Positions 36,481 through 46,458 are shown, numbered from the stretch's first letter. The stretch is DNA of 64,000 nt from CAKZLS01 sp963701445 (GCA_963701445.1 CAVPAM010000050.1:1-64000), one strand, 5' to 3'. Translations and numbers: made by a program. Notes: generated by a model not told the origin, from the letters alone.

Positions 36481-37326
36481 GTGGACCTATCACGCAAATC
36501 GGGGGAAAGAACCAGTGATAGCGGCCTCTCGGGAGCGGCGGACAATTCAGCACATCAAGCCTCTTCTGGACACCGGCCCCACCGCATCGATTATACTCAT
36601 ACCCCCGCCGTTGATATTCCGCTACACGTCCTGGAGCGCCATCGAATAGCCGTAGTGGCGAACAATACGACAGCGGCCGATGCATTTCGACTGCTAAGGA
36701 CTCAGGTGCTCCAACAGATGCGCAGAAACGACTGGCAAACGCTCGCGGTGACCAGTCCGAATCAGGGCGCTGGCAAGTCAACCGTATCGCTGAACCTCGC
36801 CATTAGTTTCGGCATGGAGGTTGGCTACACGGCGCTGCTTATAGACGCTGATCTGCGCGACCCATATTTGCGGAATATACTAGAGCTTCCTCCCGGACCC
36901 GGCCTTGGGGATTACCTGGTTGGCAAGGCTCGGCTGGAGGACATGCTGATTCACCCGAACATTGGGAATCTCGTTGTGCTTCCCGGAGGCGCACCGGTCG
37001 AAAACACATCCGAACTGATGGGCTCGCCCATGATGGTCGAAATGGTTCGTGAATTGCGCGGCCGCTATCCCAATCGCTTGATCGTATTCGATGTGCCGGC
37101 GAATCTCTCTGGTGCCGACACCTTGGCCCTTACTTCCTACGTCGACGCCACGATCTTACTTGTAGAGGAAAATAAGACGACGCCGGACGAAATAGAGCGC
37201 GCATGTGAATTCCTGCGTCACGTAAACCTCTTAGGGATTGTACTCAACAAATCTCGAGAGCTGCCCGATCCCGGGCCTAGTAGACGTGGGCGACGTGGTT
37301 TTTTTTCAAGGCTTTTCAGATCTTAA
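36481..37326 (+). CDS. CpsD/CapB-like polysaccharide ATPase lacking a tyrosine tail
   Basis: About 281 residues. Walker A is SPNQGAGKSTVSLNLAIS, Walker A' is ALLIDADLRDPYLR, and Walker B is LIVFDVPANL. This is the MinD-like fold of bacterial tyrosine kinases that work with Wzz proteins. The C-terminus is basic (SRRGRRGFFSRLFRS) and has no Tyr cluster, so it probably does not autophosphorylate in the classical way. The start is uncertain: GTG 36481, or TTG 36466, which overlaps the upstream gene. It directly follows the Wzz gene; no glycosyltransferases accompany the pair. Confidence 0.85.
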   Translation: MDLSRKSGERTSDSGLSGAADNSAHQASSGHRPHRIDYTHTPAVDIPLHVLERHRIAVVANNTTAADAFRLLRTQVLQQMRRNDWQTLAVTSPNQGAGKSTVSLNLAISFGMEVGYTALLIDADLRDPYLRNILELPPGPGLGDYLVGKARLEDMLIHPNIGNLVVLPGGAPVENTSELMGSPMMVEMVRELRGRYPNRLIVFDVPANLSGADTLALTSYVDATILLVEENKTTPDEIERACEFLRHVNLLGIVLNKSRELPDPGPSRRGRRGFFSRLFRS

Positions 37327-37525
37327 CGCAACACTACGAAATTGGCTGCGGCGACGAATGGGAATACGGGATCTCCGACGTCCAATCCGCCATCCGATCA
37401 CCGGAACGAGCCACCGCACTGATGCGCCCCCTACCACGGTCTCTGGCGGCCCCAGCGCTAGCTCCAGCGAGAGAGTTCCGACACGCCGCTGGCACTGGTG
37501 CCACGGCTGTCTGACTTGAATATGA

Positions 37526-38245
37526 ACCCAGGGCAATTGCATTTCAGATTTGAGTGAGGAGGTTGGCGAGGAACTCGTCGTTCCATCCGGCGCGTTTGAA
37601 TTTGACGCGCATCGAGCCTTTGGATTTTTCCTTGCGGATGATGTTGAGGGCGATGTGGCGGAGGACGGCCAGGTTGTTTGGGCCGTTGTCCTTGCGGTTG
37701 CGGGCGTTGTCTTCGTTCATGACGACATCGAGCACCCAGTGGAGGCTGTTCTCGATGCCCCAATGGGCGCGCGTGACTTGGCCGAAGCGTTCGGCCGAAA
37801 ACGGGGAACTGGCCAGATAAAAGGCGGTTTCGGTGGTGACCTTGCCGTTCACCTCGCGGGTCCGGATCACCTTGCCGATGGCTTCGAGCCCCGGCCAGCG
37901 GTGGATGTCCTGGAGCCAGGCGATGTCGCTCGAGACGACGGAGGTGCGCGTCTCGATGCGGCCGTGATCGCCATCGACGGTGGTATGGCGCTTGAGACCG
38001 GCGGTGTCGGGATCGCCGAGAAAACGACGGATATCGTCGTGTAGCGTTTCCTGGTTTGCCTTGAGCGCGAAGACGTAATCGCCGCCCTTGTCGATGATCC
38101 GCCGGGCAGTGTCGCGCTGGCAGTTCATGGCATCGACGGTAACGATCGTATCCTTCAGCATGAGCAGTTCCAACAGCTTGGGCACGGCGGTGATTTCGTT
38201 GGACTTGGCGTCGGTGGCGGGTAGTGTCCAGAATCTTTCGCACAT
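37526..38245 (-). mobile_element. ISAs1-family element, C-terminal remnant
   Basis: The outer end CAGGGCAATTGCATTTCAGA at 37526-37545 resembles the end at 34330-34356. The element keeps the C-terminal two thirds of the transposase and is cut at about 38245 by sequence next to an IS256 fragment. Together with the remnant at 33925 it flanks the Wzz/CpsD pair, with both outer ends facing the pair. Confidence 0.8.
37544..38245 (-). pseudogene. ISAs1-family transposase, C-terminal fragment
   Basis: The sequence runs from LPATDAKSNEITAVPKLLEL through TIVTVDAMNCQRDTARRI, KGGDYVFALKANQETLHDDI, AHWGIENSLHWVLDVVMNED and NLAVLRHIALNIIRKEKS. This is the second catalytic half of an ISAs1 DDE transposase. 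The N-terminal third is missing. Confidence 0.88.
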
Positions 38246-38776
38246 TCCTCACGCGACGGCTCCGCTGGTTGAGGTTTGCTCCGCGTAGAGCGGGTCCATG
38301 TTCATCTACCTGCGGGTGGACCATTGGGTTCCCGCGATGTGCCTCAATCTGGCCGCGGCCAGATTGAGGCAACTCCGCCCGTCGGGAAAGGCGCCGACAA
38401 CCCTCGTCCGGCGCCGGATTTCCCTCATGATGCGCTCCAACGGATTGTTCGTCCGGATCTTGATCCAGTGGCTGTCCGGGAAAGCGCAGACGTTCAGCGT
38501 TTCGCCGATGCTGTCCGCGACCAGTTCCGCCGCCCGGGTCATCTTCTGGCGGCGCAGCTCGGCGATCACGGCTTCGGCCTTCTCCTCGGCCGCCGTGCGG
38601 CTCTCCTGGGCATGGATGGCTTTCAGCATGTGGGCGACCTCGCGGACCTTGGTCGAGGGCACATGGCTGAAGACATTACGGTAGAAGTGAACCATGCAGC
38701 GCTGCCAGAGGGCGTCGGGCAGGTAGTCCGCGATGCTCTCGACAAGGCCCCGGCAGGCGTCCGAGATGATCAGCCG
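38246..38776 (-). mobile_element. IS256-family element remnant
   Basis: Holds the C-terminal third of an IS256 (Mutator-type) transposase. It is cut on one side by the IS21 element and on the other merges into the ISAs1 remnant. Confidence 0.78.
38306..38776 (-). pseudogene. IS256-family transposase, C-terminal fragment
   Basis: ISDACRGLVESIADYLPDAL is followed by WQRCMVHFYRNVFSHVPSTK and IKIRTNNPLERIMREIRRRT, the last with the catalytic Glu. The frame ends at TAG 38306, where relatives continue with Tyr; MNMDPLY follows the stop, so this is a nonsense change. The first two Asp of the active site are lost with the N-terminus. Confidence 0.85.
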
Positions 38777-38947
38777 TGCGCATTCCGACGCAAAGCGGCC
38801 ACTGATTCCGATCCAAAGCGGCCACTGATTCCGATTTAAAGCGGCCACTGATTCCGACGCCAAAGCGGCCACTTCGGTTGGCCTGTGATCGACGTCGTTG
38901 GGTGATCCCTTGGGGGCTAGCCTCGCGCCTTTTCGAGAGGAGCGAGG

Positions 38948-40498
38948 ATGCCCAGAGAGCGATTGCCCATGCGCAAGATACGAGACGTTTTACGGCTCCA
39001 TGCCGACAAGCTGTCCAAACGTCGGATTGCCGTCAGCGTGAACCTTGGCCGTACGGCGGTGCGCGATTACATCAAGCGCGCCACCGGTGTCGGCCTGTCC
39101 TGGCCGCTACCCGAGGATCTTTGTGACGAGGCTCTGGAGCGGTTGCTGTTTCCGCCGCCGATCCAGGGGCGCAAGCGGGCTGCTATACCGGCGCGCGGAT
39201 GGCCGCCTGACTGGCCGGTCTTACACCTGGAGCTCAAGAGATCCGGGGTGACCCTCTCGCTGTTGTGGGAGGAATACCGCGCGGCCCATCCCGAGGGCTA
39301 CGGCTACAGCCGGTTCTGTGACCTCTACCGCGCCTGGAAGGGCAAGCTCAAGCCGACCATGCGCCAGGCGCATGTTGCCGGCGAGAAGATGTTCGTCGAC
39401 TACGCCGGCACCACCGCGGAGGTGATCGATCCCCTGACCGGCGAGATCCACGAGGCCCAAGTCTTTGTCGCCACCCTGGGGGCGTCGAGCTACAGCTACG
39501 CCGAGGCGACCTGGACCCAGAGCCTGCCGGATTGGATCGCAGCACATAGCCGCGCATTTGCCTATTTCGGCGGCGTGCCGGCCCAAGTGGTGCCCGACAA
39601 TCTCAAGTCCGGCGTTGTCAGGGCCTGCCTCTACGACCCCGAGATCAACCGGACCTATGCCGATATGGCGGCCCACTACGGCACCGCCATCGTCCCGGCG
39701 CGACCGCGCAAGCCGAGGGACAAGGCCAAGGTCGAGGTCGCCGTCCAGGTTGTCGAGCGTTGGGTTCTCGCCCGCCTCAGGAACCGCCGTTTTTTCAGCC
39801 TCGCCGAACTCAACCAAGCCATGGCTGAGCTGTTGGCAGACCTCAACGGTCGGGTCACGCGGCACCTCGGCGCGTCTCGCCGGCAACTGTTCGAGGAGCT
39901 TGACCGGCCGGTCCTCAAACCGCTGCCCGCGCAAGCCTACCAATACGCCGAATGGAAACAGCGTCGCGCCGGCCTCGACTACCACGTGGAAGTCGCCAAG
40001 CACTATTACTCGGTGCCTCATGCCCTGGCCAAACTCAAGCTCTGGGCGCGCATCACCGATCGCAGCGTCGAGGTCTTCCACAAAGGCAAAAGGGTTGCGG
40101 CCCACATGCGCGCCTCCGGCAATCGGCGCCACACCACGACGCCTGAGCACATGCCCTCATCGCACCGCCGTCATGCCGGCTGGACCCATGAACGCATTTG
40201 CAACCAGGCCAGCGCCACGGGCCCCAACACCGCCGCCCTGGTCGGGATCATCCTCAAGTCCAGGCCTCACCCCGAACAGGGTTTTCGTTCTTGTATCGGC
40301 ATCTTGCGCCTGGCCAAGACCCATGGGGCGCCGCGCCTCGAGGCCGCCTGCGAGCGCGCCTTGGAGATCGGCGCCCACTCCTATTCCTCGCTCAATTCGA
40401 TCCTCAAGAACAATCTCGATCGCCGCAAACCGCAACAGGCCACGGATGGGCCGGCGATCGATCACGCCAACATCCGTGGCTCCAGATACTTCCATTGA
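38948..40498 (+). CDS. istA: IS21-family transposase
   Basis: 516 residues. An N-terminal helix-turn-helix (SKRRIAVSVNLGRTAVRDYI) precedes a DDE core: KMFVDYAGTTAEVID (first Asp), VPDNLKSGV (second Asp), KAKVEVAVQVVERWV (Glu). The C-terminal Mu-type beta barrel includes YHVEVAKHYYSVPHAL. It cuts and joins the IS ends with help from IstB. Ten bases separate it from istB. Confidence 0.95.
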   Translation: MPRERLPMRKIRDVLRLHADKLSKRRIAVSVNLGRTAVRDYIKRATGVGLSWPLPEDLCDEALERLLFPPPIQGRKRAAIPARGWPPDWPVLHLELKRSGVTLSLLWEEYRAAHPEGYGYSRFCDLYRAWKGKLKPTMRQAHVAGEKMFVDYAGTTAEVIDPLTGEIHEAQVFVATLGASSYSYAEATWTQSLPDWIAAHSRAFAYFGGVPAQVVPDNLKSGVVRACLYDPEINRTYADMAAHYGTAIVPARPRKPRDKAKVEVAVQVVERWVLARLRNRRFFSLAELNQAMAELLADLNGRVTRHLGASRRQLFEELDRPVLKPLPAQAYQYAEWKQRRAGLDYHVEVAKHYYSVPHALAKLKLWARITDRSVEVFHKGKRVAAHMRASGNRRHTTTPEHMPSSHRRHAGWTHERICNQASATGPNTAALVGIILKSRPHPEQGFRSCIGILRLAKTHGAPRLEAACERALEIGAHSYSSLNSILKNNLDRRKPQQATDGPAIDHANIRGSRYFH

Positions 40499-40507
40499 GG
40501 AGACATC

Positions 40508-41281
40508 ATGCTTTGCCATCCCACACTCGACCAACTCAAGCATCTCAAGCTGCACGGCATGGCCCGCGCCTTCGCCGAACTCGGCGACAATCCCCAGGCC
40601 GGCGAGCTCGACCACGCCCAATGGCTCGCCCTGCTGCTCGACCGCGAGGCGGCCGAGCGCGACGACCGGCGCCTCACCTACAGGCTCCGCAACGCCCGCC
40701 TGCGCCACGCCGATGCCGCCATCGAGGACATCGATTACCGCACCCCCAGAGGCCTCGACAAAGCCCTCGTCCAGCAACTCGCCAGGGGCCAGTGGATCGC
40801 CCGCAAGCAGAACCTCATCATCATCGGCCCCTGCGGTGTCGGCAAATCCTGGCTCGCCTGCGCGCTCGGCCACAAAGCCTGCCGCGACGACTATTCCGTG
40901 CTCTACAAACGCCTGCCCAGGATGTTCGCCGAACTCGAGCTGGGACGCGCCGACGGACGCTATCCCCGCCTGTTCCGCGCCATCGCCAAGGCAAACCTCC
41001 TCATCCTCGACGACTGGGGACCCGAGCGCCTCAACGCCGAGCAGCGCCGCGACCTCATGGAAATCGTCGAGGACCGTTACCAAAACGCCGCCACCCTGAT
41101 CACCAGCCAACTGCCGCTCGCCAAGTGGCACGAGGTCATCGGCGAACCCACTTTCGCCGACGCCATCCTCGACCGCATCGTCCACAATGCCCACAGACTG
41201 GAACTCGACGGGCCCTCCATGCGAAAGATCAACGCGGACAAAAACCGCCCCGCTACCATTGACCAGGCACAAGGAAAATGA
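40508..41281 (+). CDS. istB: IS21-family helper ATPase
   Basis: 257 residues of the IstB AAA+ family. Walker A is IIGPCGVGKSWLACALGHKA, Walker B is LLILDDWGPERL, and the sensor region TLITSQLPLAKWHEVI is present. It regulates strand transfer and target choice. Intact and in the normal position after istA. Confidence 0.95.
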   Translation: MLCHPTLDQLKHLKLHGMARAFAELGDNPQAGELDHAQWLALLLDREAAERDDRRLTYRLRNARLRHADAAIEDIDYRTPRGLDKALVQQLARGQWIARKQNLIIIGPCGVGKSWLACALGHKACRDDYSVLYKRLPRMFAELELGRADGRYPRLFRAIAKANLLILDDWGPERLNAEQRRDLMEIVEDRYQNAATLITSQLPLAKWHEVIGEPTFADAILDRIVHNAHRLELDGPSMRKINADKNRPATIDQAQGK

Positions 41282-41410
41282 CATCAAACGATCACCCAAC
41301 GGCGAAGATCACGCCCACCAAATCGGACCGCTGAAAAAGTGGCCGCTTTGGATCGGAATCGGTGGCCGCTTTCCCGTCGGAATCAGTGGCCGCTTTCGTC
41401 GGAATGCGCA

Positions 41411-42330
41411 CTCAGGAGATAGCCATCGGCCCGGGTGACCTGTAATGTCGGCAAAAGGACGAACTGCTGCATCCCGATCGCGAGCCCCGGGAGGTTCTTC
41501 AACAGCTGAAAGAGTTTATGGGCAGCCAAGCCTTTTCGGCTCAATATCAGCAATGTCCGGTACCGGAGGGCGGTGCGCTGATCAAATCGTCATGGTTCCA
41601 GAGGTACCGCGACCTGCCCGGTCAGCGTCCCAACGACAAAATCGTTCAGAGTTGGGACACCACGTCGAAGGCCGAAGAGCTCAATGACTATTCGGTCTGC
41701 ACCACCTGGCTTGTGCAGGATAACGACTACTACCTTGTTCACGTTCTGCGCGAACGGCTTGAATATCCCGCTCTGAGGCGACGCGTCATTCAGCATGCCC
41801 AGACGCATCGGGCGGATAGCATCATTGTCGAAGACAAAGGATCGGGTACGCACCTGATCCAGGATCTCCGATCTGATCGCAACGTTCGCGTCCGCCCGAT
41901 CGGCTTTAAGCCTGAACACGATAAGATTACACGCATGGCGGCGCAGACGGCAATCATCGAGGCCGGTCACGTTTGGCTTCCCGAGAGTGCGGTGTGGCTT
42001 GCCGATTTCCAGACCGAACTCATGCAGTTTCCCGGTGGTCGCCATGACGACCAGGTCGACAGCGTGTCCCAGTTCTTGGCTTGGAAAAACTGCGGAAGTA
42101 TCCGCCCAGCGGTTCCAAGCGATCAACGGGGTGGTGACAGCTGTTGCAACATTGGAACTTCATGGGTTGAGCAACTGTCGAAGGCCAAATTCAAGCCTCA
42201 CGGCTCATTTGCCCCGTTCCTGGGACGCTACGGAATGAGGCGTTCTCCGCGTGTAGCGGCTGGCTCCAGACGTGGAGAACGCGCTTTCACAAGCGGCTCT
42301 TCTGCGCCCCTCTTTGCATTTTCGGAGTAA
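41411..42330 (+). pseudogene. Phage terminase large subunit, C-terminal remnant
   Basis: After the IS21 end the frame reads TQEIAIGPGDL, a TAA stop, then RQKDELLHPDREPREVLQQL and MGSQAFSAQYQQCPVPEGGA. The nuclease domain follows with VQSWDTTSKAEELNDYSVCT (first Asp), DSIIVEDKGSGTHLIQDL, and FPGGRHDDQVDSVSQFLAW (last Asp pair). The ATPase half is missing and an in-frame TAA interrupts the rest, so this is prophage debris. The last 60 residues do not look like terminase. Confidence 0.85.
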
Positions 42331-42534
42331 TTTCAGTCTGTTAGTCTTTGAGAATTCTGCGCCAAACGGGCTCTTTGTACTGGACTTCTGCGCGCAAGGA
42401 AGCGGTACTGTCGTCAGGTCGAGGAACGGGACAGGCTCCGCCCTCCGCCCGCCCGGACCAGGGTCATATCCCTGCCGGGCTTGGGGTGGTGGGAGGTCGC
42501 GCAAGGGGCGCGGCCCGAGACGGAGAAACACACC

Positions 42535-42828
42535 ATGACCAAGCGAACCTCGAATAAAACGCAACCGCGCATTCGTACGAAGAAGAGCCCCGCGACGAGC
42601 GTTCAGAAATCAGAGACGGCCAAACGCCCCGGCGGCAAGCTCGGCCTGATCCTGGACCGGCTCGAACGAACAGCCGGCGCGACGATCGACGAACTTGTCG
42701 ATGCGACGGGCTGGCAAAGACACTCGGTCCACGGCGCACTGAGCCGGCTCCGGTCGGGGGGCTTCGCCGTTCGTCTGGAAGCGACGGGGGGTCGGAAGGC
42801 CTATCGGCTCGCGCCGGCCGAGGCGTAA
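42535..42828 (+). CDS. DUF3489 domain protein
   Basis: 97 residues. A basic, Lys/Thr-rich first third is followed by a small winged-helix-like domain (LGLILDRLERTAGATIDELV; ATGWQRHSVHGALSRLRSGG). Proteins of this kind regularly precede DUF2924 and a large serine recombinase in alphaproteobacterial prophages and islands and probably bind DNA. The ATG follows a GGAGA site. It ends three bases before the DUF2924 gene. Confidence 0.85.
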   Translation: MTKRTSNKTQPRIRTKKSPATSVQKSETAKRPGGKLGLILDRLERTAGATIDELVDATGWQRHSVHGALSRLRSGGFAVRLEATGGRKAYRLAPAEA

Positions 42829-42831
42829 GCC

Positions 42832-43372
42832 ATGTCAGTTACGGAAATCCGCACCACAGGAGCCCCGGTGCGTGCAGACAGCGCACCAAGGGACGCGGGC
42901 TCCGAAGACGCGGTGGCTGCCAAGCTTCAGGCCCTCGAGGGCATGACCTACGACGGATTGCGCACCGAATGGCGGCGACTCTATCGCGCCCATCCGCCGA
43001 AGCGGGTGGCGCGCGATCTGCTCGTGCTTGGTGTCGCCTGGAAGATCCAGGAGCAGGCCTATGGCGGCCTTGGCGCAGCCACCAAGCGGCGGCTCGCCGA
43101 TCTGGCAAAGGCCATGGAGCAGGACGGCGATCTGAGCCCGGAACCGCGTCGCGCGCCTCAAGCCCGGCGCAAAGCTGATCCGGGAATGGCGGGGCGAGAC
43201 CCATACGGTGATCGTCCTCGAAGACGGGTTCGAATGGCAGGGCAAACGATGGCGATCGCTTTCGGTGATCGCCCGCGAGATCACCGGCGCCCACTGGTCC
43301 GGCCCGCGCTTCTTCGGTTTGAACGGCAAAGCGGAGGCGCGGGTCGCGATCGGGGAGGCAGCTAATGCGTAA
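42832..43372 (+). CDS. DUF2924 domain protein (one frameshift)
   Basis: About 180 residues when the frame change near 43155 is allowed. The first part has KLQALEGMTYDGLRTEWRRL and HPPKRVARDLLVLGVAWKIQ. The second, in another frame, has LKPGAKLIREWRGETHTVIV and FEWQGKRWRSLSVIAREITG, ending AANA. The domain is found almost only next to serine recombinases of mobile elements; its function is unknown. It overlaps the recombinase start by eight bases. Confidence 0.85.
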
Positions 43373-45114
43373 ATCCACGACTCTCAGGGGCACGAACGGC
43401 AAGGCATTAATCCGCTGTGCCATCTACACCCGGAAGTCATCGGAGGAAGGGCTCGAGCAGGACTTCAACTCACTCGACGCCCAGCGAGAGGCCTGCGAAG
43501 CCTTCATCCTCAGTCAGAAACACGAGGGCTGGACCGCGCTGCCCGAGATGTACGATGACGGCGGCATCTCCGGCGGCACCCTGGAGAGGCCCGCCCTCAA
43601 GCGGATTCTTGCGGACATCGAGGCCCATCGGATCGACACCGTGGTCGTCTACAAGGTCGATCGTCTGACACGGTCGCTCGGCGATTTCGCCAAGATCGTG
43701 GAGATCTTCGACAAACGGAACGTGTCCTTCGTCTCGGTGACCCAGCAGTTCAACACCACGACGTCGATGGGGCGGCTGACCCTCAACATGCTGCTCTCCT
43801 TCGCCCAGTTCGAGCGCGAGGTCACCGGCGAACGCATCCGCGACAAGATCGCGGCTTCGAAGAAGAAAGGCATGTGGATGGGCGGCAACGTGCCGCTCGG
43901 CTATGAGGTGAAGGACCGGAAACTTCTGGTCGACGAGACGGAGGCCAAGACGGTCCGGCATATCTACCGGCGATACGCCACGCTCGGCTCGGTCTGGACC
44001 CTCAAGGAGGAGCTTGACCGCGATGGCATCGTCAGCAAAGCGCGGGTCGACAGGTACGGGCGCACGACCGGCGGGAAGCCGCTTGCCCGTGGCGCGCTCT
44101 ATACGATGCTGCAGAACCGCATCTACCGTGGCCGAGATCGTCCATAAGGACAAGCACTATCCGGGCGAGCATGAGGCGATCGTCGACGAGGCGCTCTGGG
44201 ACGAGGTGCAGCGGAAACTTGCCGGCCAACCGTGTCGACCGCGCGACCGGCACTCATGCCGCGGAGCCGAGCCTTCTGGCGGGGTTGATTTACGACGACG
44301 GCGGTCAGCGCATGACGCCGAGCCACGCCACCAAGAAGGGGACGCGCTACCGCTATTACGTGTCACAGGCACTCGTCAGGGGAATCCGGCGGTCCGCGCC
44401 GAGGGCTCGACGGGTCCCGGCCGGAGATGTCGAGCGGTTGGTCGAAGAGCGGCTTACGGCCTTCCTGAAAAACCAGGGTGAAATCTTCGACGCTGTCGAA
44501 CCGCTTTTTGATGATGTGAACAAAAGGCAGGAGGTCGTCGACCGAGCCGCGGACCTTGCCGCCCGCTGGCCGGACCTGGAGCCGATCGAACAAACGCCAA
44601 ATCGTCGGGCGTCTCGTCCATAGGGTCGACCTTATGCGGGAAACACTGGAAATCCGGATTGCGCCGGGCCGGTTGCTGGAGATTCTTTGCGGAAGAGGAC
44701 AACCCAAGAACCTTTGAGCCCGCTTTGTGGGACAACGAGCTGACCATAACCTTCACGGTTCCGGCGCATCTCAAGCGCGCCGGAATGGAGACCAGGCTTC
44801 TGATCGCGGGTGCGGACGGCAGCGCACGAAAATCCCCGGATCGCAGTCTGCTCAGACTCTTGAGCCAGGCGCACCGCTTCCACGAAATGGTGATGCACAG
44901 CCGGGGCAGGACGATGGCGGAGCTTGCCGTCGAGGCGGGCGTCGGTGGGTCCTACTTCACCCGGATCCTGCGGCTCAGCTTCCTCGCGCCGGAGGTCGTG
45001 AAGACCATCCTCCGGGACCGCCATCCGCTCGAACTGACCGCGAACAAGCTCGCAGGCGACACGCGCCTGCCGATCGCGTGGAAAGACCAGCGCGCCCGGT
45101 TCGGGATCGCTTGA
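43365..45114 (+). CDS. Large serine recombinase (several frameshifts)
   Basis: The resolvase domain is intact to about 44120: CAIYTRKSSEEGLEQDFNSL with the catalytic Ser, DDGGISGGTLERPALKRILA, and VVYKVDRLTRSLGDFAKIVE. The recombinase domain and zinc-ribbon-like region (VHKDKHYPGEHEAIVDEALW; LLAGLIYDDGGQRMTPSHAT) follow in other frames after breaks near 44130, 44225 and 44605. The C-terminal part to 45114 ends ITRILRLSFLAPEVV-like. It would integrate or excise an island; as read it is not translatable. It lies 300 bases before tRNA-Ser. Confidence 0.85.
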
Positions 45115-45413
45115 ACCACGGTATCGGTTGCTGTCCGACCGCCGCCCCTCGATGACCAGGCGCGCGGAGGCGTATTTTCTCGCGTGAAACTGACCCACAT
45201 TCCGGCCGACGGTGTCTCGCCAACACCTGTTTGGCCGTACCACCAAAACCGGCGTAAGAGACTTTTGCGATATGAGCTCCCCGTTGGCCGGACCTGATCG
45301 GTCTCAGTCGGCCACGACGGAAAGGCGCATCGGGCGTAAGCCCCGGAAGTTTCGGGGCAAGTTCGAATCCATGCCGTGTCCAGAAAAATCCTTCTATAAC
45401 AATGACTTAGGTG

Positions 45414-45503
45414 TGGCGGAGGGAGTGGGATTCGAACCCACGGTACGGTTTCCCGTACACACGCTTTCCAAGCGTGCGCCTTAAGCCACTCGGCCATCCC
45501 TCC
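45414..45503 (-). tRNA. tRNA-Ser (anticodon GGA)
   Basis: A 90-base class II tRNA on the minus strand. The acceptor arms are GGAGGGA and TCCCTCC. The anticodon loop is TTGGAAA with anticodon GGA. There is a long variable arm, a T-arm GGTTCGAATCC, and an encoded GCCA end. tRNA-Ser genes are frequent integration sites, and the recombinase module upstream fits this. Confidence 0.96.
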
Positions 45504-45733
45504 GGCCTGGGAGCAATCCCGCCGCGTCCGGGTTTGCCTGGCGTCCCGATCCCTGGCCGCCCCGATGGAGCGCCGGATCGGCATGGTCGGAGCGCATTGC
45601 TAGCGTAGACGGGCGGCGCTCGCAACGGTTTTACCCACGTGGAGGCTATTAACGCGCGCCTTCCTCGAACCGAGCGCTTTCCCTGTCCGCGATGGGGTGG
45701 TATGAAGGGGTGCGAAAGGGGGAGAGGAAATTC

Positions 45734-46432
45734 ATGAGTGTCAGTTCGCAAGGCGTCATTCAAGCCATCGTCAAGGCGCTCGAAGAGCCGCCAGTAAAAG
45801 GCCGGCGCGCGCGCAAGCCCGTTATCACCATGTCCCGCACCCTGGGAAGCGGTGGTGACCACGTGTCCCAGAGCCTGGCTCAAAAACTCGGGCTCGAGGT
45901 ATACGATTCGGAAATCATCAACGGCATCGCCGCAGAGGCCAACGTCAGCACGTCGCTGATGCGCGACATGACCGAGAAACTGGACGCCGTGGACGCCTGG
46001 GTCTACTCGTCGGTGTTCGGCAAGAACGTGTCGCGCGGCGAGTACGTGCGGTTCCTGTCCACCGTCATCCGCGGCCTATACCATACCGGCGGCATCATCG
46101 TCGGACGGGGCGGGCACGTGATCCTGGCGGGCCGCGACGTGCTCCGGGTCCGGATCGTGGGGTCCATCGAGGCGTGCGCCACCCGCCTTTCGGAGCAGCA
46201 AGGCATTTCGTACGGCGACGCCAAGAAGGAAATTCAGGCGAGCAACAAGCGCAAGGGCAAGTTCATCTGGGACTTGTTCCATTCACGCTACAACGATCCG
46301 ACCAATTTCGACCTGATCATCAATACCGACTACTATCGCCGTCTCGACGACGTGGTGGACGTGGTGCTCCAGGCCGTACGCGCGCGCGGGTTCGATCGTC
46401 ACCTCGCCCAGTCGCCGGTCGCGGCGAAATAG
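45734..46432 (+). CDS. Cytidylate kinase-like family protein
   Basis: 232 residues. The N-terminal PVITMSRTLGSGGDHVSQSL resembles a nucleoside monophosphate kinase P-loop, followed by LAQKLGLEVYDSEIINGIAA. A later segment has IIVGRGGHVILAGRDVLRVR. Family members are annotated as cytidylate-kinase-like and their substrate is not settled. The ATG at 45734 follows GAGAGGAAA. It converges on lepA; a hairpin lies between them. Confidence 0.82.
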   Translation: MSVSSQGVIQAIVKALEEPPVKGRRARKPVITMSRTLGSGGDHVSQSLAQKLGLEVYDSEIINGIAAEANVSTSLMRDMTEKLDAVDAWVYSSVFGKNVSRGEYVRFLSTVIRGLYHTGGIIVGRGGHVILAGRDVLRVRIVGSIEACATRLSEQQGISYGDAKKEIQASNKRKGKFIWDLFHSRYNDPTNFDLIINTDYYRRLDDVVDVVLQAVRARGFDRHLAQSPVAAK

Positions 46433-46436
46433 CGGG

Positions 46437-46458
46437 TTCGCCCGGCGCCCCGGGCGAA
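46437..46458. terminator. Hairpin between convergent genes
   Basis: TTCGCCCGG and CCGGGCGAA pair perfectly over nine bases around a four-base loop, five bases after the cytidylate-kinase-like gene. There is no T-run on either side, so the terminator call is tentative. Confidence 0.45.

Larger units (their letters stand above)
38777..41410 (+). mobile_element. IS21-family insertion sequence, apparently complete
   Basis: The ends are TGCGCATTCCGAC and GTCGGAATGCGCA. Each end carries several copies of AAAGCGGCCACTGATTCCGA, the multiple terminal repeats typical of IS21. istA and istB are both intact. The two flanks (IS256 fragment on the left, terminase fragment on the right) are unrelated and no target duplication is seen, so this copy probably marks a recombination junction. 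Confidence 0.9.
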
